59,481 nucleotides of DNA from Scenedesmus sp. ARA3 (taxonomy: Eukaryota; Chlorophyta; Chlorophyceae; Sphaeropleales; Scenedesmaceae), in the NCBI GenBank assembly GCA_004335835.1, contig RWJK01001627.1, forward strand, positions 1-59,481, read 5' to 3'. Shown in pieces: positions 23,051-32,804 of the stretch (within the stretch, counting starts at the first letter, position 1; each line of letters starts with the position of its first letter). The position numbers and the translations under genes were made by a program. Below the pieces are notes generated by a model. The model was given only the letters and a program-made list of their open reading frames with translations. It was not told the DNA's origin and did not search any database.

Positions 23051-23645
23051 CTAAATGCAATCTTTCTGTCAACTCGTGCTGCATGTCCTTTGCAGTCTGT
23101 GCCGCTCAAAGCAGCAGCAAGTAGACACAGCCAGCTGGCAGCGGCTGCAGCCTGTGTCGTGCTTTCACAGAGCACCTAAGTTGAAACAGCTCAGGTAGGT
23201 CTTGCAGAAGCCAGCAGCTGTATCGCCTGAAGGAACTGGCTCTTGCCAAGTTACCCCATCTGGGATTACCGCGGCAGTCTGCCATGGTCAAAACCCTACT
23301 GTGTCACTAGCAGCTTGTCAGTAAAGTGTAAGGCTTCATAGTCCGCTGCTCTGTCAAATGATGCTACATGTTACTATGCGTGGCTGTGGGTTTTGTTGAG
23401 CAATCAGAAGACTGGACATCAAGCTTTGCACAGCTGCTGCTGGGTCCTTCTGTGCTGTGCCTCTGTGGCGACACCAGAGCAACTTGCAACCAGATCTTTA
23501 CACTTCAAGTGATACCTCGATTATTTTTAGCTATACCGCAAAGACTGTGCTGCTTTCAGCATGAGGACTGCACAACAGTTGACGTGCTCTGGCCAGCGCT
23601 GTCAGCGAACACGGCTGATCACCAGGTCCACAAAAAGGTACATCT

Positions 23646-24548
23646 ATGTTAGTGATCACGAAACGCTCGTGCTTCCTGGCGGCTGTGCTTGTGAACTCAG
23701 CAGCTGTCGGAGCAGGCGTGCGAATCTCCCGAGATTGGCCACTTGGGCGAGCGTCTCACTATCGCGTGGCAATCTGCATGGTGTTTACATATGCAGGGCA
23801 TCCGTTATCAAGTGCGTGGCAACCCCTGTGAGTCAACCTGCACGGTGAGCAACCACAGCTGCTGCTCGTGCTGCTGTCCATGCGTAGCTGCGGTATTGAA
23901 GCACATGGGCCCAGCTCAGCAAGCATATCGGCTTAATGACTTGAATAGGTAACCACCAGCGCTGCAAGTGGTCCATGATGATGCCAGGTGGGCCACGCAG
24001 CAGCAGTACAGAGCAACTGTGCTGCTGGGCTGCCATGTGCCATGCAGGCAGAAGCTGGCAACGGACTCGCAGGAGCCAACAGACAACTGCAGGTTCTTCG
24101 TGGACCGCGATGGAGAGATGATTCGCATCATGTGCTGTGACTATGGTGAGCAGAAAGCCTTGCAGGTCGTAGAACAGCAGCAAAGGTGGAAGCAATGTTG
24201 CAGTTGACGACGGCAGCGCACTTGGTGACACGGCGCAAAGCGTTGGCGAGTCATCTGCATTACCCTAGCATGATGCTGCAGCTGCCGTCTGTCGCTTTTG
24301 ATGTGTCGTGGTCAGCAGGCGTTGACGTGTCCCCTCTGGGTGTGCTGTCTTCGGTGCTATTTCCTGTGTTGTGCTTTGCAGGATGACGCAAGGTGCCGCA
24401 GCTGCTGTTTGTACAGAACAACTTCATGCTCAACAGGCTATGAAGCTTACCAGTTGCATGTGTTGTGTCCTGCAGGGTTCAGGGCTGGTGCTGGCAGGCT
24501 GTATCAGGACAAGTACGGGGAGGTTCCCGACAACGTGCTGGTGATGGT

Positions 24549-24606
<58 letters not shown>

Positions 24607-24656
24607 NNNNNNNNNNNNNNNNNNNNNNNNNNNNNNNNNNNNNNNNNNNNNNNNNN

Positions 24657-24718
<62 letters not shown>

Positions 24719-27700
24719 TAACAATTGCGGGTCCGCAACAGCAGCATGGTGCTGGTGTTGGTTAGCAGCAGCAGCGGCGGCGGCGGCGGCATGGTGCTTG
24801 TCCGCAACACTAGCATGCTGCTGGTGTTGTTGAGCAGCAGCGGCAGCTGCAGCAGCAGCATCAGAACAGCAGCATGGTGCAGATCGTTCACATCAGGTCA
24901 TCAGCAGTGCTGCAGTGTTTGCAAAAAGACGAGGGGGGACAGCCTGGGCAGGCACATGCAGCTGCAATGGATCGCTACTTCGACTGCGTGCAGACCAGCA
25001 AGCCACTTGCCTGCTGCGTTGAAAGTTCACTTTGCTCAATGTGCTGCTCTGTGCTGCTGCAGGCTGGCGACAACTTCCAGCATGAGCTGTCTGCCTTGAG
25101 GCGCTCAGTGCGCTTCAACGAGTACGCTGCACTGGAGGCACCGCCAAACGCACTGGCGAGGGTGAGCAATTTAGGCTGTGTCATGCACGTTTGTTTATTG
25201 TGTGTTGTGGTTTGTAGCATGAGTGATATGCTGCACTGGAAGCACCACCAAACGCACTGGCCAGGGTGAGCAGTTTGGCTGTGTCATGCACGTTTGTCTA
25301 TGGTGTGTTGGGGTTTTGAGCATGAATGATTTGCTGCACCGGAAGCACCACCAAACGCACTGGCCAGGGTGAGCAGTTACGGCTGTGCAACGCACGTTTG
25401 TCTATTGTGTGTCGGGGTTTGTAGCATGAATGATATGCTGCACTGGAAGCGCCACCAAGAGCACTGGCGAGGGTGCGCAGCAAAGGCTGTGTCATGCACG
25501 TTTGTCTATTGTGTGCTGTGGCTGTAGCTTGAATGTTATGCTGCACTGGAAGCACCACCAAACGCACTGGCCACGGTGAGCAGTTACGGCTGTGCAATGC
25601 ACGTTTGTCTATTGTGTGTCGGGGTTAGTAGCATGAATGATATGCTGCACTGGAAGCGCCACCAAGCGCATTGGCGAGGGTGCGCAGCAAAGGCTGTGTC
25701 ATGCTTGTGCATATGTCCATGTGTGGCAGTGCATGCAGCCAGCAGCGAGGTATCCCGTGACTGCTGAATTGCATGCATGCAAGGCGGCGTCTGATGCCTT
25801 CAAGCAGCCTGTGTCCTAAGTACTCACAGCGCGTGGAAATATTACAAACAGGATTAGTTTAGTACTGGCATGCTTCAGCTTCTGTCCTGTCTGGACAGCT
25901 GGCTGCAGGCCGGGGGCCTGCTGTCAAAGAAAGTATGATTGATTCAAGGGGCTTACCCGCTGCTGCTGCTGCCCTGCAGGTTTTTTCCGGCAGTGCAGGC
26001 AAGGTGCTGGTGTCTGGGCTGTCTCGTGTGGACAGCTGGCTGGAGGCAAGGGGCGTGCTTGCAACACTACCACGATGGATATCTGGGGCTGACCTGCTGC
26101 TGCTGCTGCTGCTGTTATGCAGGTTGCAGGCAGTGCAGGCAAGCTGCTGGTATCTCGGCTGTCTCTTGTGGACAGCTGGCTGGAGGCAAGGGGGCTGCTT
26201 GCAACACTACTATGATGGATTTCTGGGGCTGACCTCATGCTGCTGTTGCTGCTGTTGTTATGCAGGTTGCAGGCAGTGCAGGCAAGCTGCTGGTGTCTGG
26301 GCTGTCTCGCGTGGACAGCTGGCTGGAGGCAAGGGGCCTGCTGGGGCAGTTGCAGCCTGCTGAGGTGCCTGCAGATGTACAGGGGGAGGATGGGCAGCTG
26401 AATGAGGAGTGCCAGGAGGTGCGGCATGTTATTGTATGTATTGCTGTGTGATTGTGTTCTGCAGCAGTTGTTACTTTTGTGGCTGCTATTGAGGGTTGCA
26501 GCTGGTGTGGCGGGAACAGGCATGTGTTTTGGGCTGCATGGGTTGCAGCAGTGCAGGCAAAATGCTGGTGTGTGGGCTGTCCTGTGTAGTGAGAGAGGAA
26601 AAGGGCCTGCTGGGGCAGCTGGCGCGTGCTGAGGTGCCTGCAGACGTGCAGGGCGAGGACGGGCAGCTGAATGAGGAGTGCCAGGAGGTGCGGCTTGGCA
26701 TGGCATGCTGCGCTGTGTTGCACAGCAGTTGTTGGTCTGAGAAGCAGTGATTAGGTGCATGCAGGTGCCTGCCACAGACTGCTGGTATCACAACCGCACG
26801 TGCTGCTGACCTCTCCCCTTTCTTACGCCTCACTGTCACTCCTGCTGCTGCTGCAACAGATCCGCGCGCAGCTGCGCCAGCTGAAGCTGAATGACCGCGA
26901 GGTGTGGGCGCGCGAGGAGCGGCGCAAGAAGGAGAGCGGCGACGTGGATGCCCCCTGGTTCATCAAGGCTCCCTTCTGGCTGCTGTGCGTGATGCTGGAC
27001 TTGTGCTTCGCAAACAGGTGCGCAGTGCGCAGGGGTCCATCCACAGCACTGTTGCACATCGTGAGCTTGTGTGTAAAGTCAGCTTGCATGCGCCGCTGTT
27101 CAGCAGGTGGAACAGTAGCAGGCAGCTGCCTATGTTACCATTGCACGCAGCTAGTGCTGCCGCCGCAGGCCTTTGGTGATTCGTGGTTTGCCCTTCTTTT
27201 CCTCTGCCATGCTGCTTTTTCAATCCCCGACATCATAAGAAAATGCTCTGTTGCTGGACTTGTGCGGCCCCGCGCAGGCTCATCCAGCACGCAGCTAGTG
27301 CTGCCGTTGCAGGCCTCCGGTGATCCGTGGTATGCCCCCCTGTTCCTCTGCCATGCTGCTTTTTTTACTCCAACATGTAATAAACATATAACAAAATTTG
27401 CGTTTTTGCTGGCAACGTGTGCCTGCGCAGGCCCATCCAGCGTTTCTGGGTGCTGGAGACTGTGGCCCGCATCCCCTACTTTGCCTACATCTCCATCCTG
27501 CACCTGTACGAGAGCCTGGGCTTCTGGCGGGCAGGCGCTGAGCTGCGCAAGGTGCACTTTGCAGAGGAGTGGAACGAGCTGCACCACCTGCAGGTGATTG
27601 AAGCAAAAAACCTTAACCTTGTTATGAGTTTTAGGCCCTCGGGGATAGCTGCATGTGCGCATCTTGCCATTGCCGAGGAGTGGAACGAGCTGCACCACCT

Positions 27701-28518
27701 GCAGGTGACTGAAGCAACATACAGCTGTTATGTGTTTCAGGGCTCGGGATAGCTGCATGTGCGCATCTTGCACTTTGCCGAGGAGTGGAACGAGCTGCAC
27801 CACCTGCAGGTGAGGGCTGGGCACTGCTGCTTGTTTAAGGGATGCTATCTGCTGTGAGAGGTTAGCGCAGCAACAGCACGGCTGTGGATGCCAGCGTTGC
27901 CAAACGACACAACCATTTAGTTTGCTGCTGCTGCTGCTGCTTCTGCATGTCTTGCAGATCATGGAGTCTCTGGGCGGCGACCAGCTCTGGTTCGACCGCT
28001 TCATTGCGCAGCACGCCGCCCTGCTCTACTACTGGGTGCTCATTGTGATCTACCTTTTCTCCCCTAAGCTGGCTTATGCGTTCAGCGAGCTTGTGGAGCT
28101 GCATGCTGCTGATACATATGAGCAGTTTGTGGAGAGCAACCAGGAGGCGCTGGCAGCGCTGCCTCCGCCGCTGGTGGCGGCTGCATACTACAGGAACGAG
28201 GACCTGTACATGGTGAGCAGCTGCAGTTTGTGTGGGGTTTTGTGGCTGCTGTCTACTGCAAGGGGTTGTGTGGCGGCTGCGTACTACAGGGACGGGGACC
28301 TGTACATGGTGCGCAGAACAGCAGGGGCTTGGTGATGTTTTGGTCAGGCAGCTGAGGAGTTGTTGACAGTTGATGACAGTTGATGACAGTTGTTGACAGT
28401 TGATGACAGTTGATGGTGCAACACCCGTCACATTGTTTTCTATGTTCTCCATGAACACGCCTGAGGACAGACCCCTGACTTAGCGTTTGCTGGATGGAAG
28501 GACGCTCATCACTCATCA

Positions 28519-28562
<44 letters not shown>

Positions 28563-29216
28563 GTCTGTTGTCGTTCAGTTTGACGAGCTGCAGACGTGCA
28601 GCGGCGACGACGCGCCGCTGCGGCGGCCGCCGTGCAGCAGCCTGCTGGACGTGTTCAACAACATCAGGGATGATGAGGTGGAGCACGTGAAGACGATGCA
28701 CGCGTGCCAGGTGAGTTTTTCCCGATGCTGCTGTGGAGGTTTGTCTGGCGTGGTGTGCTCAACAACATACGGGTGATATGTTCAACGTAACTAGGGATGA
28801 TGAAGTGGAGCACGTGAAGACCATGCACGCGTGCCTGGTACTTTGCATTTCGGATCGTGTTAGGTTTCATTTAAGGATGCAGTTGAACTGTTGCATCACG
28901 TGCAACTTTGCTTTTCGGGCACGGCTGTGTGCTCGTCAAATACTCAAAGGATGCATGACATGGCGCGGTGGATACATCGAAGAAAATTCTGTACATCAGG
29001 CAGTGCAGAAGTGCCCTTGCATTGTTGCCAGTTGGTTTGTTTAGCAGGCAAGTTTCATAGTCGGTGTTTCCCGCGCTGCACCCGCACCTTCTAATCTACT
29101 GCTGCTGCTGTTGCTGCTGCTGTCACTGCTGCTGCTTGCAGGACACCAAGCTGATAGCTGAGCAGCTGGCCGGCCGGCGCAAGAAGCTGGCCGCAGAGGG
29201 ACTGTCGTCAGAGTGA
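23646..29216 (+). CDS. PTOX: Plastid terminal oxidase (alternative-oxidase family)
   Basis: Ten exons: 23646-23827, 24048-24145, 24476-24546, 25063-25161, 26266-26418, 26860-27017, 27431-27593, 27958-28212, 28579-28710, 29142-29216. All are in phase; the product is about 461 aa. PTOX is a di-iron plastoquinol:O2 oxidoreductase on thylakoid membranes, acting as electron safety valve and in carotenoid synthesis and chlororespiration. The six iron ligands are present: Glu263 (LETVARIPY), Glu303 and His306 (WNELHHL), Glu355 (ELVELH), Glu426 and His429 (DDEVEHVKT). The algal N-terminal region is also visible (NCRFFVDRDG, YGFRAGAGRLYQ, LRRSVRFNEY). Exon 1 was chosen because its donor phase fits and it could serve as transit peptide; it is the least certain part. 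Introns around several exons are filled with partial copies of the exon edges. A TGTAA lies at 30023-30027. Confidence 0.94.
24547..24717. repeat. (CAG)n microsatellite interrupted by 50-base N gap
   Basis: A CAG run begins directly after the PTOX exon-3 donor (ATG followed by gtgagCAGCAG). It is interrupted by Ns at 24607-24656 and continues to about 24715. The gap is an unresolved repeat in the assembly. It lies in an intron, so the coding sequence should be unaffected. Confidence 0.97.
25127..25720 (+). repeat. Six-copy tandem array of PTOX exon-4 donor edge, 103-104 bp period
   Basis: The string CTGCACTGGA and the following exon end plus donor start at 25127 (the real exon), 25231, 25334, 25438, 25541 and 25644. 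Spacing is 104, 103, 104, 103 and 103 bases. Each unit holds the last roughly 35 coding bases (APPNALAR), a GTGAGC or GTGCGC donor and about 65 bases of intron. Copies differ by scattered substitutions. Confidence 0.95.
25876..26705 (+). repeat. Partial copies of PTOX exon 5 on both sides
   Basis: The start of exon 5 (GSAGKLLVSGLSRVDSWLEARG) with its acceptor appears at about 25979, 26122 and 26266, roughly 143-144 bases apart. A more diverged piece lies near 25880. After the real exon, a further copy at about 26543-26695 repeats its 3' half (AEVPADVQGEDGQL to EECQEV) and the donor. Only the copy at 26266-26418 gives a full in-phase exon. Confidence 0.9.
27139..27370 (+). repeat. Duplicated intron segment in PTOX intron 6
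   Basis: The stretch CACGCAGCTAGTGCTGCCG and the next roughly 70 bases occur at about 27147-27220 and again at about 27291-27365, some 144 bases apart. This sits in the intron just before the exon with the LETVAR motif. Confidence 0.85.
27545..27811 (+). repeat. Three copies of PTOX exon-7 donor edge
   Basis: The coding end HFAEEWNELHHLQ plus its gtga donor is present at about 27555-27597 (real), 27675-27708 and 27768-27812. The bases upstream of the two extra copies (gatagctgcatgtgcgcatcttgc) are intron-like and shared between them. Confidence 0.92.
28178..28312 (+). repeat. Duplicate of PTOX exon-8 donor edge
   Basis: The bases for VAAAYYRNEDLYM with the donor at 28213 recur at about 28268-28312 as VAAAYYRDGDLYM, followed by gtgcgc. 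The copy lies wholly in the next intron. Confidence 0.88.
28361..28415. repeat. 10-bp tandem repeat in PTOX intron 8
   Basis: Five full units of TGATGACAGT or TGTTGACAGT follow one another exactly every ten bases, then a partial sixth. The array is very regular and lies between the exon-8 duplicate and the CTG run before exon 9. Confidence 0.95.
28521..28561. repeat. (CTG)n run before PTOX exon 9 acceptor
   Basis: About thirteen CTG units precede the tcgttcag acceptor at 28578. CTG runs next to acceptors are common in this window. Confidence 0.95.
28655..28840 (+). repeat. Duplicate of PTOX exon-9 donor edge
   Basis: The sequence for VFNNIRDDEVEHVKTMHAC, including the last Glu-x-x-His iron motif, is repeated at about 28780-28837 with changes, followed by a degraded donor (GGTACT). 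The copy is in the intron after the true exon. Confidence 0.9.
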
Positions 29217-30608
29217 AAATGCAGTGCACTCGGCTATGATGTTGGCCAGCTGTGGTTCTCGGTAGTCACATACATCAACTGTTGTGCAGTCAACAGGGCT
29301 GCCGGAATATGATATGGTTTGTGTGCGGCTGCGTCGGCCAATGTGTACGCTAGAGGCAGTGCCTGCCAGCACGGTCAGGCACACTCCTCTGTTGACGCGA
29401 ATGTTCACAAACGCAGCTGGATAGCGCAGTGTTGGGCTTGCCTTTGCTGCAGCTGCTGTGGCGTGCACAGTGTGCAGGCGTTGCAGCTGGTGCTGTGAAG
29501 CATCCACAGCCGACAGCGCACATACAGCATGTCTAAGTAGATGCTGGCCCGGGGCTCATCCAGATGGTTTACCCGAAGTTTTTTGTTCTGCGTCTGAAGA
29601 CTTTTCTGCCTCAGAAGACTTTTCAGGTCATGTTGGGCCTCGTCACTGTTCCTCGGCATACTGTCATCTTTTAAATTGCCACTCCAGCAAGTGCGTTGTT
29701 GCTGATGGGTTGCTTGTCTTGAGCAGCAGCTGAGCGTCATATCGACGAATATGTGTGCCTGCAAGTGGCAGTGGGAGCATTTGGTGCTGCAATGCACCTT
29801 CAGCTGTCACATGACTGTCCTTACCTGACTTGCAGCAGCGGCAGTGGCATGGGAACAATTGGTCGAATGTTATGTTGAATCTGAAATGGATTACAGTGTG
29901 CTGCATTGGTCATTTGACTGCAGCGTGTTCTCTGCTCTGCGTGGCTGCTTAGTAGCAGTCCTTGGATATGCCCTGTGGTGTTTTGTTTTGGACAACATCA
30001 GCAGGCTTATGCAGTGATCGAATGTAACAGCTCAGCAGGTTAATGCAGCACCTATATGCCTGGACACTGCTACAGCAAAGGCTTTTTCTGTGACGTGGTT
30101 TGTTCAATGAGGCATCTGTTTGGATGAGTCAGCGCAGTCGGTGTGCAGCCATGCATCACGGTAACTTACACGGCCGGCAAGTGTCAGTGGCTTATTGTCT
30201 TGATGGCATTTCTTCATCGTGACCAGTGGCAGTTGCCGAGTGCATGCTACAAGCCAAGTTGCAGCTCATGCAGCAGACACCAGGGTACTTGGGCTGAGCC
30301 AGGCCGATTAGGACGTAAGACTAGGACCTAACACCAGCTGAAGATCCGATCTTGAAGACAAAGTTCGATTGCTTCAAGCAATACATAAGTTACGTACCAC
30401 ACATAAGTTATGCACCAAAGCCAAGTACAGCACCATCCATGCGTATGTCACACAGAGTTGACAGCCTATCTCGCTGCAGCATCACCCAAACTTTGAACTG
30501 ACAGCAGCCTGACCGGAACACAACCCGCATACCCTGCTGAGGATTCAGCTTCACCCAACCACACGGCAGTTGTAGCACATGCCGACAAACCATTTGTCAT
30601 GATCCCCA
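29217..30608. other. Region between PTOX and convergent gene; weak minus-strand ORFs
   Basis: TGTAA at 30023-30027 (plus) and TTACA at 30166-30170 (TGTAA on minus) fit the 3' ends of PTOX and of the convergent gene at 30609. Minus-strand frames at 29906-29664, 29797-29405 and 29507-29208 look partly protein-like (FRFNITFDQLFPC, LRVNHLDEPRASIYLD and AFVNIRVNRGVCLTVLAG). They overlap in different frames and I could not join them, so they may be an unrecognised or decayed gene. Confidence 0.35.
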
Positions 30609-31748
30609 TCACTCCACGCTGTGCACATGCAGCTCCAGCAGCATCACGCCTGCTGTGGGCAGGCCGGCAGCTGCGCAGACCTCTGCATCCCAGCCGTCAC
30701 CCGCCGTGGGCTCCAAGTCAAAGAAGAGCTCACAGCCCTGCTGCTGCTTGTTGCAGGGACTGCTGAAAGTCACCTCGCCATCGACCCATGCGAGAAGAAT
30801 CCTGCTCAACTGCATATACACACACTACCTGTCGCCCTCATCACCAGGGCTGCGCTTGCGCTTGAACGCTGCTGAGGCCGCCTCCTGCACTGCTGTTAAA
30901 GCAATGGTTGGCAGCGTAGGCTTGTTGAACGACGCAAGCAGCACGCCATTGGGCGCCTTGACTGCTACAATGCCGTCAGTAGTGCCTCCACCAGTGCTGC
31001 GTGTCGGCACAGCCATGAAGCAGCTGTTGCCGTGATGGAGGGTGATGAGCTTTGTGCCTGCATGCAGTTGTTGACATAGAATTTGCATGAGTTGCATGTA
31101 AGCAGGTCATTGAAGCATCCAAGTGTGCACAAGGCACGGTGTGCACAAGCGTGCGGTCTTCACCAGTGGATGCTGATATACGTGTGTTGATCGTATGCGT
31201 GTACAAAACAAACAGAATTGGGACATGTGAGCGCTGCAGTTGCTGCCAATGTATCTATGGGATGTTAGTACTACACACGCTGGTGTGCTGTAGTGCATGC
31301 TCTGTCTTTTGCTGCTGCTGCAGCAGGTCAGAGGCGATCTCCAGCAAAACGCACATTTCAAAGCAGGTCACTGCCGCAGTTTGAAGCCGTCACTTGGAGG
31401 GTCCTCACCCCACAAGTCAAAGGATGCAGGCGCATCTGCCGCTGCAGCTCATATTCGTGCTTCCATCGTATGTATGTACATACCACACAGAAGTGGGACA
31501 TGTGAGCTCCGCAGTTGCCGTCAAGAATATGTGCAGATCAGTGCGGCCCATGGCAGTGTGCTACTATCATGGCTCCGCCTGTTGCTGCTGCGGTTGCAAG
31601 TCAGAAGCGGACCCCAGCAACCCGCAAGTTTGGAATAAGGTGACTGCAGTGAATTGAAGCCGTCCTCACCCCACAAGTCAAAGGATGTAGGCGCCTCTGG
31701 CGCTGCAGCAGCCGCCACAAGTTCTTGCAGCTGCGGTGAAGCAGCGCC
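30609..31748 (-). CDS. Unidentified protein, partial model
   Basis: Minus-strand pieces: 31748-31670, 31057-30829 and 30801-30609. The first joins the second in phase (SFDLWG then TKLITLHHGNSCFMAVP). The last two would require removal of only 27 bases (30828-30802, GT to AG), far shorter than any other intron here. The alternative is a frame-disrupting insertion, making this a pseudogene. The middle part ends in a basic, nuclear-signal-like AFKRKRSPGDEG. The C-terminus (WDAEVCAAAGLPT to LELHVHSVE) resembles the end of the BTB/BACK protein at 0.5-1.9 kb, suggesting a shared beta-rich module. The 5' exons were not found. The SFDLWG exon end with its donor is duplicated: 31670 and again at 31409. 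No function can be named. Confidence 0.5.
31385..31735 (-). repeat. Two copies of an exon end with donor (SFDLWG)
   Basis: On the minus strand, GCGCC-TCATCCTTTGACTTGTGGG-gtgagg occurs ending at 31670 and again at 31409, about 260 bases apart. Flanking GCTGCAGC sequence is also shared. Either copy could serve as the exon end, since both have the same phase. Confidence 0.85.
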
Positions 31749-32708
31749 CTGCAAACAGCCGCATAAGCAGCAACACCGTGAGAGCCACTGGCAAGGCACA
31801 ACCCTGAGCGGACAGATATCCCAGAGTGAGCTTGCAGGTGCAATATTTGATTGGTGCTGTGATAGCGCAAGTGCCGAGTGCATTCTGGCACCTGGCCGTA
31901 CTGTGTGATGGCCTGGGGCATGTATCCATGTGCAATTGGTTTGGTGGCAACAAATAACAGCCGAGCTTGCTGTTCATATGTGTAAGCAGGTGCTCACGCT
32001 AGCGCATTCGTTGACAAACGGTCCTGTCACAGGTTGAGACACCCCATTCGCCTGAGAGTAGATGCAGCGGGGCATGTTTGCACAGAAAGGATTGAGTTGG
32101 CACCTTGAAGGCATATATTAACATGCTATTGCTGCTGCTGCAGCAGCAGCAGCACAGCCAGTGGACTGCAGATGCACGAGTGCAGCAATATCAACACTGG
32201 TTTACTGCTGCCACTACAGTGTTGCAGTGCAGTGATTGCAGTCTGGGCAAGCTGCTCCTGCAGCTACTGTGGCTGGCCAACAGATGCCACGGTGTGTGCT
32301 TACTGCGATGTAAGCAAAACCTGTTATTACTCCTCGCTCCTGGAGCTCAGAAAACGCATGTGACCAGCCTGCCACCATGTGAGCAGCTGGGTGCAGCTAG
32401 TACAGCTGTACTACAGCAGGTGACCTGCAGTTGCACCGCATGAAGTGCGTCTTGTGGTGACTACTGGCCTCAGCAATCCCAGGGCCACAGCCTTGTTGGC
32501 TAATTTTCACCTGGTTCGCACTCACACCCTGCTACGGTGTGCACACTCGCGAAGACCAAGCCGTGCCTGAACACTCGTTGCTACGATTCGGGGCAGCGCA
32601 GGTCAGCTCGTGTAGCCTTAGTCCATTGCCAAAGAGCTGTACTCAAACGATTCACAGTAAAATGCTCTCGTCGTCGACCAGCAAGGCGCACTTTCCACTC
32701 CTTGCATG
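31749..32708. other. Unassigned stretch between two minus-strand genes
   Basis: No exon is recognised. It should contain the 5' part of the unidentified minus gene and the 3' flank of the DUF3082 gene. A CTG/CAG cluster lies near 32130-32152. Confidence 0.35.
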
Positions 32709-32713
32709 TTACA
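32709..32713 (-). terminator. TGTAA polyadenylation motif for DUF3082 gene
   Basis: TTACA on the plus strand is TGTAA on the minus strand, about 95 bases after the DUF3082 stop codon. Position and sequence fit the algal signal. Confidence 0.6.
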
Positions 32714-32804
32714 AGCACGCCAGACCTCAGCAAGAACCCCAGTCACTACAGCTCAGCCAGCTTCATCACAACAAAGCTGTTGCAGCCATGCTGTCTCCAA
32801 GTCG

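Noticed and set aside
24547..24717. Poly-Gln or poly-Ser coding tract in PTOX
   Set aside because: The CAG run starts within the donor of exon 3 (ATG followed by gtgagc), and the next exon joins in phase past it, so it is intronic.
25924..26775. A 283-codon minus-strand Pro/His/Ala-rich frame
   Set aside because: It is antisense to the PTOX exon-5 repeats and mirrors their period. It shows no signal, domain or splice structure.
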